A stretch of 64,000 nucleotides of DNA from Hahella sp. HN01 (GTDB lineage: Bacteria; Pseudomonadota; Gammaproteobacteria; Pseudomonadales; Oleiphilaceae): positions 53,924-117,923 of the forward strand of contig NZ_JAHMIN010000001.1 of assembly GCF_018986435.1 (NCBI RefSeq). The letters are read 5' to 3'. Positions 56,623 to 64,000 of this stretch are shown piece by piece. The notes under the pieces were generated by a model. That model saw only the letters and a program-made list of their open reading frames with translations. It ran no database searches and was not told the origin of the DNA. How positions within the stretch are numbered: position 1 is the stretch's first letter; every line of letters begins with the position of its first letter. Position numbers and translations under genes: made by a program.

Positions 56623-59600
56623 ATGGAAGTCAACCGTCCCTCCGCATCCGTCCCCCAGAATGTCGTACCTGAGCAGATATCATCGCAAAATACTCACTCT
56701 GTCCCAGGGCGGCTCGGGGAAAACAGCATCCGCCCCGCGTCTCCCGAATCTGCGCCGACGCTAACGACGCCGGAGAAATTCAAGGCCTGGGCGGAAAATC
56801 ATGACCTAAACCTGACCGGCTACCCGCAGACCAAAATAGAACGCTATAGCGAAATTATCATTCAGGACCTGGAGCGAAAAAATCTTGCAGAAGTGCTGGA
56901 GCAACCAAAGTCCTCCGCCGGCAATGAAGCCATTGTTAAGAACCTTTTCGAAAAGCTTAATCTGCAAGAATTCATGGGCAAAACGCCAGCCCCAGGTCTG
57001 GATCTCTCCACGCCCAAAGAAATCGGCAAACTCACGCAAGCGTTGCAGGACATCTTGACCAGTAAACTTGATGAGTCGCAACTCAGGGTCTTTAACGAGA
57101 AGTTCAACCCTCCCCGGGAAATCCAGACCGCTACGGATCACCTGGAAGCGTTGAATCAGATGAACTTCGCGTTAAAGGAGGTCAACCAGCTCATACCCTC
57201 CAGGTTCAGCGTAGAAACCGCCGAGGTCACCAAGCCTCTCGCCAAACATGTCGCCAACCGCATCGTCCAGCAGGAGCGCGAAAAAATAAAAGAAGAGGTG
57301 CTGGATAAACTGAAATACCTCAACAATTCCGGCGCCAGCAACAATCTGGCGGTGGAAATGGATCTGGGCGTGAATATTCTTCACACGCCGCTCAAAGCAA
57401 CGGTCAACCTCAGTCACAAAGAGACAGCGCAAACCTCACAGGCGCTTGGCGTGCTGCGAGAAAGAACCGATGCAGGCAAGTTCGGGTTTGAAGTCAAGCT
57501 GCCAATCATTGAGGCGGGTCCATCCGTCGGAGCGACAGTCAATCTGTCCCGCACCTCAGGCAGAGGGTTCGATAACGTCAGCGACTTTGTCGATCACTTC
57601 ACTAACAGCGTGCTGGATCTCACTTTGAGTTCTCCTGGGGCGGCGAAGTCAGCCAAAGCGCTCAAGAAAGCCGTGGCCAGCGATAGCGATATTCTCACTC
57701 AAAGCGATCAAATGAAGCTGAAATTACAGGACTTCCTGAGAGTTCACGGCGAGGGCGCGTCCAATTTAGACGAGTTGCGAGACTGGCGTAACGGATCAGT
57801 CGAGCTAGCCGTGCCGGAACCGCGCAGCATACCCGCCTCTGCGGCTTACAAAGTCAATTCTCTTTCCTACGGCGGTTTCGGTAAGCTTGGATTCAAGGCC
57901 GCGGATGTGAAAGTCAGTTATGAACACAAACATACTCACATTCATGTCAAAGGTGAGACCTCGCTAACCAAAAAGATGATGGAAGACGAGGATCTACTCA
58001 AATCCCGTACGGAAAAGTTTGAACATCGCGCCCAGGATGACTTTTTTGAGCGACTCGGCGCGCTCAAAGAGCACATATCCCATATTGAAAGCGCTTCCAC
58101 AACCTCAGAAGAAACTCATACTCAAAACCCGGTCAACGCTCTGCCTCTCACTGCAGCAAATCTTGAATTATTCGGAAGATCTCTGAATCGCAGCCCTTCC
58201 GCCGCCTCCGAAGAAAGCTTTCATACGGCGATGCAAGAGCCCCCTTCCCCGGGCAGCCTTTCCGGCAGAGCCAGCTCGGAGTCGCTGAATTCCATGGATG
58301 CGCTGAGTAACAACGAAGTAATCGTCAACCGCAATCCAACCGTTGTAAGCGGGGAGTCCTTTTACACCGCCAGCCAGGGCAGCCCTTCCGTCATCAGCGA
58401 AACCAGTTCTATTGCGAGCTCCGAGGAGCGGCCTGCGATCGATCTGGTTCGCGACCAGCTCAAAGATATGGCCCTGGAAAATTTTGACAAATTGCTGCAG
58501 TACGAGGGGAACACACGCTCACATGATACGTTGACCAAAGGCTTCGGGCGCGTAGAGCATAACCTGCGCAAAGTAGTTGGCATGGGTCCCAAGCATCTTG
58601 AATCCGCAATCAAAAGAGAGATGGAGAAAGAAGTCGGCGTAAAAGGCAGAGCGTCTCTGGTGGAAGGCTTGACCGTTCGCCACGCCAATATATTCAACGA
58701 GTTCGTCAAAACCTATCGAGAGGAAGCGGGAGAACCGCCGGAAACCACACTGGCGAAGGCGCGTGAAGAGGCGCCGGAAGCCATCATGGCGCTTGAAACC
58801 ATCAGCAAACACCTTGAAACGCCGCAAATGAAGTTCAGCAAAAACGACTTCGCGCAAATTCGTGCGCTGGAGTACAGCCAGCCTAAGGAAAGAAGCCACA
58901 AAACCACCCTCACCCTGGACATCGCCTCAACTGCGACGGTAACAGTCGAACATACCCGCAGGAAAATGCGTGACAACGCCAATATCAATTACAACGGCGC
59001 TTTTCGCGATATCAAAATAACAATAAAGGGCGCTCTAGGCTCAGAGGGCATTACAAAAATTCAGGATATGCTCAGTAAGAAAGCCCCTGAGATAAAGGAC
59101 CCAGAAGTCACTGACTTGCTTTCAGAGGCTGCGGAGTCAGCTTCAGGCCAAGCCACGGGTTCTGGTGCGGTTACAGTTTCCGCCTATTTTGAGTTCAAGG
59201 ACGGCGGCCTGAGTTTCGGGAGGTTCCTGGCCGGAGGTGAGTTGAAGGCCGGTGGAAAAGCGAAAATCCCCACGGACATCGCTACGGTGGAGATCGGCGG
59301 TAGCGTCGCCGCAACCCACGAACGCCCCGTCAAAGAATATATCGGCAAGGACAATCTCAACTATTTCAAGACCCAGTTTGACGGCCTGGTAAGCCGTAAG
59401 ACCATAGCGGAAACGCCTCGCGCGGGCGATGGCTGGGAAGAGCTCACGAAAAAGTTTGATGGACACATGGACACCATGTTGATCAACATGGCGAATCCCT
59501 CCAGCAAGATGCGAAAACAGGTGGATGAGCTATTCGCAACCTGTCAGCCTCACGCGCTAAAAGAACATATGGAAAAGGCCGAAAAGGCACGAGATGAATT

Positions 59601-59763
59601 CTTTGTCGCATGCGAAAAAATGGCTCAGGGACCGCAGGAAGGCTCATCTGCGACAGCGGACGATCTGAAAAAGGAAGCCTTGAGCGCATTCCGCCTATTC
59701 CTTTACGACTTCAAGGGTGGCGTGCAGAAAGATTATGAAAAAGCAGTCAAGAAATTGAGTTAA
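56623..59763 (+). CDS. Candidate T3SS effector, large and uncharacterised
   Basis: The 1046-residue protein has no signal peptide and a Ser/Pro/Gln/Asn-rich N-terminus, typical of a secretion signal. A helical chaperone-binding-like region follows. Two similar beta-rich blocks (about 245-320 and 765-910, the latter with Gly-rich GRFLAGGELKAGGKAKIP) flank a Ser-rich linker (about 515-605). That linker carries two near-repeats (SPSAASEESFHTAMQ / NPTVVSGESFYTASQ). A helical C-terminus closes the chain. AAGGAG precedes the ATG; the frame also opens upstream inside the chaperone gene. No known effector family is recognised. The adjacent chaperone and T3SS genes support the effector call. Confidence 0.75.
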   Translation: MEVNRPSASVPQNVVPEQISSQNTHSVPGRLGENSIRPASPESAPTLTTPEKFKAWAENHDLNLTGYPQTKIERYSEIIIQDLERKNLAEVLEQPKSSAGNEAIVKNLFEKLNLQEFMGKTPAPGLDLSTPKEIGKLTQALQDILTSKLDESQLRVFNEKFNPPREIQTATDHLEALNQMNFALKEVNQLIPSRFSVETAEVTKPLAKHVANRIVQQEREKIKEEVLDKLKYLNNSGASNNLAVEMDLGVNILHTPLKATVNLSHKETAQTSQALGVLRERTDAGKFGFEVKLPIIEAGPSVGATVNLSRTSGRGFDNVSDFVDHFTNSVLDLTLSSPGAAKSAKALKKAVASDSDILTQSDQMKLKLQDFLRVHGEGASNLDELRDWRNGSVELAVPEPRSIPASAAYKVNSLSYGGFGKLGFKAADVKVSYEHKHTHIHVKGETSLTKKMMEDEDLLKSRTEKFEHRAQDDFFERLGALKEHISHIESASTTSEETHTQNPVNALPLTAANLELFGRSLNRSPSAASEESFHTAMQEPPSPGSLSGRASSESLNSMDALSNNEVIVNRNPTVVSGESFYTASQGSPSVISETSSIASSEERPAIDLVRDQLKDMALENFDKLLQYEGNTRSHDTLTKGFGRVEHNLRKVVGMGPKHLESAIKREMEKEVGVKGRASLVEGLTVRHANIFNEFVKTYREEAGEPPETTLAKAREEAPEAIMALETISKHLETPQMKFSKNDFAQIRALEYSQPKERSHKTTLTLDIASTATVTVEHTRRKMRDNANINYNGAFRDIKITIKGALGSEGITKIQDMLSKKAPEIKDPEVTDLLSEAAESASGQATGSGAVTVSAYFEFKDGGLSFGRFLAGGELKAGGKAKIPTDIATVEIGGSVAATHERPVKEYIGKDNLNYFKTQFDGLVSRKTIAETPRAGDGWEELTKKFDGHMDTMLINMANPSSKMRKQVDELFATCQPHALKEHMEKAEKARDEFFVACEKMAQGPQEGSSATADDLKKEALSAFRLFLYDFKGGVQKDYEKAVKKLS

Positions 59764-59769
59764 GTCTTA

Positions 59770-59807
59770 CAGAGTGATCCTGCGCCCATGATAGCAGGAT
59801 CACTCTG
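59770..59807. terminator. Bidirectional terminator hairpin
   Basis: A perfect 14-bp stem (CAGAGTGATCCTGC / GCAGGATCACTCTG) with a 10-base loop lies between the convergent effector and sigma genes. The T-run is weak, but the stem is strong and placement is typical. Confidence 0.8.
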
Positions 59808-59824
59808 CCCCCTTGACGTAGCGC

Positions 59825-60382
59825 TTACATCAGCGGCATGACTGACTCCTTCAGCGACGTACGCGCCCGGAACAAACGGCTTTTCACACTGGGAACAGTA
59901 ATGCCCAGTTCATCAGCGACACGTTGATAGGGATAGTTTTCAATCGCCACCCACTCAACAATCTGCTGCATGTCTTTCGGCAGCATGCGAATGCTGTACT
60001 CCAACTGCTTGATGCGATGCTCCTGCTGCAGGCTGGCCTCCGGCGTGTCGGATTCGTTGTGCACCTGATCCAGCACATCATCGGAAACAAAGTCATATTT
60101 GTACTCCGGAGAGCGGTTGTAGTGATTGCGGATCAGGTTGTTGGCGATGCCCAAAATCCAGGTGGAGAAGCGGGATTTACCTTCAAAAGAGCTGAGCCCT
60201 TGTTGCGCCCAAAGGAACGTATCCTGCACCAGGTCTTCGATATCTTCCTGGCGCGACACACGGTTACGAATAAATCTGTGCAATTTGGGACGCTGTTCAC
60301 GAAAAAGCATATCCAATGAATTCGGGCAACCGCTTCTGGCCTGACTAACTAACTGATTGGTCTCATCGTATTTTATTTCCAT
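59825..60382 (-). CDS. ECF-type RNA polymerase sigma factor
   Basis: The 185-residue protein has sigma region 2 (DIEDLVQDTFLWAQQGLSSFEGKSRFSTWILGIANNLIRNHY) and region 4 (MQQIVEWVAIENYPYQRVADELGITVPSVKSRLFRAR). No region 3 or anti-sigma gene is adjacent. The ATG at 60382 is chosen since AAAGGA lies nine bases upstream; an ATG three codons earlier is too close to it. It is next to the candidate effector gene and probably controls T3SS genes, as BtrS does in Bordetella. A set of CAGAT repeats lies upstream. Confidence 0.92.
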   Translation of the reverse strand: MEIKYDETNQLVSQARSGCPNSLDMLFREQRPKLHRFIRNRVSRQEDIEDLVQDTFLWAQQGLSSFEGKSRFSTWILGIANNLIRNHYNRSPEYKYDFVSDDVLDQVHNESDTPEASLQQEHRIKQLEYSIRMLPKDMQQIVEWVAIENYPYQRVADELGITVPSVKSRLFRARTSLKESVMPLM

Positions 60383-60454
60383 CGTTCCCATTCCTTTTGT
60401 TGACGGGGGGTTGATGGAAACGATGGTCGGTCACACGGCCTTTTGAACCAGTTT

Positions 60455-60511
60455 CAGATAAGCGTCAGATTCGACGCAGATGCATCTGAACCCTTGAACT
60501 GAACCGATCTG
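60455..60511. promoter_or_regulatory. Helically phased CAGAT repeats upstream of the sigma gene
   Basis: CAGAT starts at 60455, 60466 and 60477, exactly 11 bases apart. The third is part of the palindrome CAGATGCATCTG (60477-60488), and ATCTG recurs at 60507-60511. This is a plausible activator or repressor array 70-130 bases before the sigma start codon. Confidence 0.5.
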
Positions 60512-60780
60512 ACACTGACGGTTCATTTACTCAATAAAAAGTGAACCTGACATAATTAACTTAATCCGATATACGCGCGCAAAGATATAAATGACTGCCG
60601 GTCAGAGTTAGAGAACATATCGAAAACTCAAACTTCAATTAAAACCGGCATGCTTTTAACTTTTTGTAATTGAATAAGAAAAAATATTACCGCCATATTT
60701 TTAATATATTTCTTAAGTAACGTGAAACCCCGCGAAGTTTCTGGGCCGTATAGATAAATGGTTAGTATGATAGACTTAAA

Positions 60781-60812
60781 TGGCCTAACCAGTGGACTAT
60801 TTGCATAGGCCA
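60781..60812. promoter_or_regulatory. TGGCCTA dyad, operator-like
   Basis: TGGCCTA (60781-60787) and TAGGCCA (60806-60812) form a perfect 7-bp dyad with an 18-base spacer in the AT-rich intergenic region. Its binding protein is unknown. Confidence 0.35.
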
Positions 60813-61196
60813 AATTAAGCATTTAAATAATCTCTCTGAGGGATAATCCTATGGCTTTGTAACGGAATGTAAGGCCGACTTCGTATAAAAACGTATTTTT
60901 CGCCTTTTGTATCCTAAGTAACTTGATGTACTGTTAGGTTTCGTTACACAAAGAAGGTCTGTTGTTTCGAACGATAACAGGGAGCGCATTCATACGATCT
61001 CTGTGCGACGTTGATGTCTGGAACTCTATTACTCGCGTCGCTATACACTGGAACAGCCACATTCCGCCTTCTGTAAAACAGATAGAAAAAAATAGCGGAA
61101 AGCTAAGCGTTATCAGCGTCTCATACAGGCGCATTTCGAGGCGCAACTCTGAAAAATATTGATAGTTTTTTATTGAAAGAGAACATCTAAAAAGTA

Positions 61197-61766
61197 AATG
61201 ACGTTTTTATTGTTCTCGTGTCGCTTACCCTGAAAGCCAGAATGAAAACGTATTCATAAAAAGCTCGAAAATTGAGTTATAAAACTTATAAAACAATGAG
61301 TTACCAAAATTTCAAGCTCACAAAAAGGAAGCGCTTGAGGTAAATCGGAGAAAAAACGATCAGCATTCGTCAACGCTCAACGTAGTAAAGGATAACAATA
61401 CGCGCCAGAGTTGCAGACCCGGCAGGGTCCGTTTGCATTGAAACCGCTTGTTGGAGCTTAGACAAGGCCTGGGACTGTGTAATGACGTTTTTATTGTTCT
61501 CGTGTCGCTTACCCTGAAACCCAGAATGAAAACGTATTCATAAAAAGCTCGGGAAAAAGGTTTGAAAAACTTATAAAGCAATGAGTTATCAAAATTTCAA
61601 GCTCACAAAAAAGGAAGCGCTTGAGGCGAATCGGATAAAAACCGATCAGCATTCGTCAACGCTCAACGTAGTAAAGGATAACAATATGCGCCAGAGTTGC
61701 AGACCCGGCAGGGTCCGTTTGCATCGAAACCGCTTGTTGGAGCTTAGACAAGGCCTGGGACTGAGT
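61197..61766 (+). repeat. Tandem duplication (about 285 bp) of the AAA-regulator 5' region
   Basis: Copy 1 (61197-61480) and copy 2 (61481-61766) align nearly end to end with scattered substitutions and small indels. Each spans AT-rich leader, a conserved hairpin (ATCG ... CGAT before the start), the AAAGGATAACAAT ribosome-binding site and the first ~27 codons of the regulator. Only copy 2 continues into the gene. Confidence 0.9.
61400..61480 (+). pseudogene. Decayed 5' fragment of the AAA regulator (upstream duplicate)
   Basis: In copy 1 the regulator ATG is ACG (61400) and a CGA codon is TGA 13 codons later. The frame is cut off at the repeat junction, so it cannot make the HTH domain. The ribosome-binding site is intact. 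Confidence 0.85.
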
Positions 61767-64000
61767 CAGGAACAGGTCGCTGACGAATGCCAACAGCAGA
61801 GACTTTACGTATCCGTTTCTTCCCTGAAACGGGCGGAATTGCAGCGCTATGTATTGCTGCGCACGGCTCATAACCTGTCACGCTTCTACAACGTGCCAGT
61901 GGAAGAGCTGATCGTGATGGAAGACGCCTCTGAGCCAGAGACGCCCGCCTCCCCTACAGAAGCGCCAGCGGTGGTTCAGCGTGAGAGTAATGATCCCGTA
62001 GCCACTCCCATTCACAGGAAAGTGCTTGGGTTATGTCTGGCGGGCGAGTTGGACCTCAGAAGTCTCGCTCCCATGATGGATGAGCTGGACGTCGCCGTGC
62101 ACTACTCTTCACCGTCATTCCATGTGCTACTGCTGGGCGCCGCAAACGCCCACCAGAAACCAACCGCTTATGCGATGCGGGTCATCCGCGCCATCGCCCG
62201 ACGCCATCCCGATATCGTCGCGTTGGTGAAGCCCATCCAGGCCGAGTTCAGCCATCACGGCGCCCTGCACTGTCAGGCGCGCCTGCCGATGAGCGAACGC
62301 CTTGGCATTGAGCGCTTCGCCAAGCAGCAATTGTCCGGCGTGGTCCTGGTGCACAGCGAGTTGTTTCATTGCAGTCGCCTGGAATACAGCTTTGTCTATA
62401 AATCCAATCCGGCCTACGCGCCCGGACCATGGTATGCGCTGACCGAATCCGCGCCGCCAGTGTTGCATACCATCGGTCGCGATCAGGAACGAGCGTATTT
62501 CCAGTCCCTGCTGACCCAGCTAAAAGCAGAGGGCGAAGGCGCCTGGTGTAATATCAGCGGCGTGGCGGGCATCGGCAAAACCCACTTGGCGTTGGCCTTC
62601 GTGGAAGACGCCGCCAAACAGAATCTCAGCCGCGTCATTCTGCGCAACCCTTGTGATGACAAGTCCAAGCTGCATCCAGGCGCAGAGTTGATCCGCCGAC
62701 TGGCGAACTTGCAGGAGGTGGACGAAAACAAGCTGCTGAACCTGTTGGTCAACTTCTGTATCGATAGCCATTGGTATCCGTTCATCTATCATCTGTTCGG
62801 AGTCAAACGTAACGACCCGCATCCCAACGACTGGATGGTGGCGAGCATGTCGCCCTACCTGTTCCAGAAGAGTTGCCAACAGGCCCTTGAGACCCTGTTG
62901 ATTGCGCTGCTGGGGCAACGGGAGCTGGTCGTGGTGATAGAAGAGATACATCAGCTTGACGAGGACATGCGCCTCACTCTTGAGGCCTTGGCGAACCTGA
63001 CGCCTTACTGTCCGCTCTTGCTGATCACCAGCAGTTACACAGATTTCATCGCCGGCTTCGACCAGCATGACGTCAAAACCATCCGGCTGTTCCCTCTCAC
63101 GCAACCTCAGGCGAGAGAGCTGGCGCACGGCCATGGCGCAGCCAGCGAGGAGTGGCGGGAGCACTGTGTTTTAAAGGCGCAGGGGCATCCGTCATTCTTA
63201 ATCGATTTACTCAATCACGAGCATTTGGGCGACGAATTGCCCTTTAGCATCACCAATATTATCGCCGCCAAAACCGAGCGCTTGTCCGCCCGACTCAAGT
63301 GCGCGCTGGAGCTGATTTCCGTCAGCCAGGATGGGTTTACGCAACCGCAACTGGAAGAGCTGATGAACGGTCCCCTGGAGCGCTTCGCGACGCTACTTAG
63401 CCTGGGTGTACTACATCTTCATGGCGAACGCTGGTTCTTCACTCACAATCTGTTGCGGGAGGCCGTCTACCAGTCCATGCCGGAACAGGTTCGCCGCGAA
63501 CGTCACGCCATGGCGGCGGAGTGGATTCGTGATCGCGACCCAGTGCAATACGCTATCCACCTCGCCAAATCCGGCAGCGATCAGGCATTGCCGGAATTGT
63601 TAGCGGCGGCGGAGCGGCTGATTCAGGACCAGCACTTCAAACAGGCCAAACAGCTGCTTCTGCTCGCAGAGCCGTTTCTACAGGACGCCAAGTGCAAATG
63701 TAAAACCTATCGCATGCTGGCGTTGGCGCTGAAGTCACTGGGAGAGACGGATAAAGGCGTTAAGGCCATTCTGTCCGCCATCGATCACTGCTCGGATGAG
63801 CGCGACGCCAGCCATGATTGGCGCATACTGGCGGAGATGTATTATCAGCTCGGTCGCACTGAAGATGCTCTTCACGCCCTGAACTGTGCGGAGATTTTGA
63901 CAGAGCGCTATCACCAGCATGAGCTGGGCGCCCGGCTGTACGAGCTGCACAGCGAAATACTGCTCAGCAAAGGCCATGTGGTGGCGAGCCAGGAATACCG
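61686..64000 (+). CDS. XRE-AAA ATPase regulator with degenerate cyclase-like domain (partial, runs off edge)
   Basis: The frame is open for 771 codons to the right edge. The N-terminus is an XRE-type helix-turn-helix (about 15-65, LGLSQEQVADEC, VPVEELIV). Residues ~100-240 have the order of a class III nucleotide-cyclase homology domain without its metal aspartates. An AAA/NACHT-like ATPase follows: IGRDQER, Walker A GVAGIGKTHL (292-301), Walker B LVVVIEE (414-420). Helical, TPR-like repeats follow after ~600. AAAGGATAACAAT sets the ATG. It is probably a large signal-integrating transcription factor. Its location next to the T3SS sigma suggests, but does not prove, control of T3SS. Confidence 0.82.
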   Translation, partial: MRQSCRPGRVRLHRNRLLELRQGLGLSQEQVADECQQQRLYVSVSSLKRAELQRYVLLRTAHNLSRFYNVPVEELIVMEDASEPETPASPTEAPAVVQRESNDPVATPIHRKVLGLCLAGELDLRSLAPMMDELDVAVHYSSPSFHVLLLGAANAHQKPTAYAMRVIRAIARRHPDIVALVKPIQAEFSHHGALHCQARLPMSERLGIERFAKQQLSGVVLVHSELFHCSRLEYSFVYKSNPAYAPGPWYALTESAPPVLHTIGRDQERAYFQSLLTQLKAEGEGAWCNISGVAGIGKTHLALAFVEDAAKQNLSRVILRNPCDDKSKLHPGAELIRRLANLQEVDENKLLNLLVNFCIDSHWYPFIYHLFGVKRNDPHPNDWMVASMSPYLFQKSCQQALETLLIALLGQRELVVVIEEIHQLDEDMRLTLEALANLTPYCPLLLITSSYTDFIAGFDQHDVKTIRLFPLTQPQARELAHGHGAASEEWREHCVLKAQGHPSFLIDLLNHEHLGDELPFSITNIIAAKTERLSARLKCALELISVSQDGFTQPQLEELMNGPLERFATLLSLGVLHLHGERWFFTHNLLREAVYQSMPEQVRRERHAMAAEWIRDRDPVQYAIHLAKSGSDQALPELLAAAERLIQDQHFKQAKQLLLLAEPFLQDAKCKCKTYRMLALALKSLGETDKGVKAILSAIDHCSDERDASHDWRILAEMYYQLGRTEDALHALNCAEILTERYHQHELGARLYELHSEILLSKGHVVASQEY

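Larger units (their letters stand above)
60383..61685. other. AT-rich intergenic region upstream of sigma and AAA-regulator genes
   Basis: This 1.3-kb stretch is clearly more AT-rich than its surroundings and contains no convincing gene. It holds the promoters of the divergent sigma gene and AAA regulator, a CAGAT repeat cluster, a TGGCCTA dyad, and a 285-bp tandem duplication of the regulator 5' region. Several 60-75-codon frames exist but lack ribosome-binding sites. Confidence 0.6.

Noticed and set aside
60781..60812. Dyad considered as a quorum-sensing lux box
   Set aside because: The arms and the 18-base spacer do not fit the 20-bp lux-box consensus.
60934..61162. Overlapping 66-70 codon frames in the AT-rich intergenic region
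   Set aside because: Both strands are open over the same stretch, no ribosome-binding site is present, and the composition is not protein-like.

Overview
The window looks like chromosomal DNA of a marine gammaproteobacterium. The base composition is moderately GC-rich. The genes are PlsB, PtsP, MurI and NudC of gammaproteobacterial type, a Marinobacter-like fatty acyl-CoA reductase, and a Ysc-type type III secretion system (T3SS). Overall this resembles Hahella or a close Oceanospirillales relative. That assignment is an inference from gene content; no database was searched.

Bases 1-28,900 are mostly housekeeping or metabolic. They hold the 3' part of a hybrid histidine kinase, a LuxR-type response regulator and acetyl-CoA synthetase (acs), an arrangement like the CrbS/CrbR (MxtR/ErdR) acetate switch. 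Next come a fatty acyl-CoA reductase, an alpha/beta hydrolase, a methyltransferase with a DUF2156 protein, murI, nudC, a GldA/F/G-like ABC exporter, plsB, a second kinase/regulator pair and ptsP. An SRAP (YedK/HMCES) gene is interrupted by one in-frame amber codon. After it lie a zinc-ribbon protein of unknown function, a GFA-family protein, and three unknown genes, one of which encodes a glycine-zipper, toxin-like membrane protein.

Bases 28,900-60,400 hold an almost complete Ysc-family T3SS in several blocks. (a) A minus-strand translocator operon encodes a small coiled-coil protein, a filament/tip-like protein, an LcrH-type chaperone, SctE and SctB. (b) A minus-strand operon encodes SctW (YopN-TyeA fusion), a SycN-like chaperone, a STAS-like protein, SctX, SctY and SctV. 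(c) A divergent plus-strand operon encodes SctN-O-P-Q-R-S-T-U, with an outsized repeat-bearing ruler SctP of 1060 residues. (d) A 79-bp inverted repeat and three genes unrelated to T3SS follow (periplasmic binding protein, deacetylase, GNAT). (e) A minus-strand basal-body operon encodes a YscB-like chaperone, SctC, SctD, a YscE-like protein, SctF, SctG, SctI, SctJ, SctK and SctL. (f) A plus-strand chaperone plus 1046-residue effector candidate and a minus-strand ECF-type sigma factor close the region.

Bases 60,400-64,000 contain a 1.3-kb AT-rich non-coding stretch with phased CAGAT repeats and a 285-bp tandem duplication. This leads into a large XRE-AAA ATPase regulator that runs off the right edge. 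The ECF sigma factor, the STAS-like protein inside the T3SS operon and this regulator are the best candidates for controlling the T3SS. The most unusual points are the STAS-like gene and ECF sigma (a parallel to Bordetella Btr partner switching), the expanding ruler repeat, the unknown effector/chaperone pair, the decayed duplicate promoter/5' end of the regulator, and the single-amber SRAP gene.
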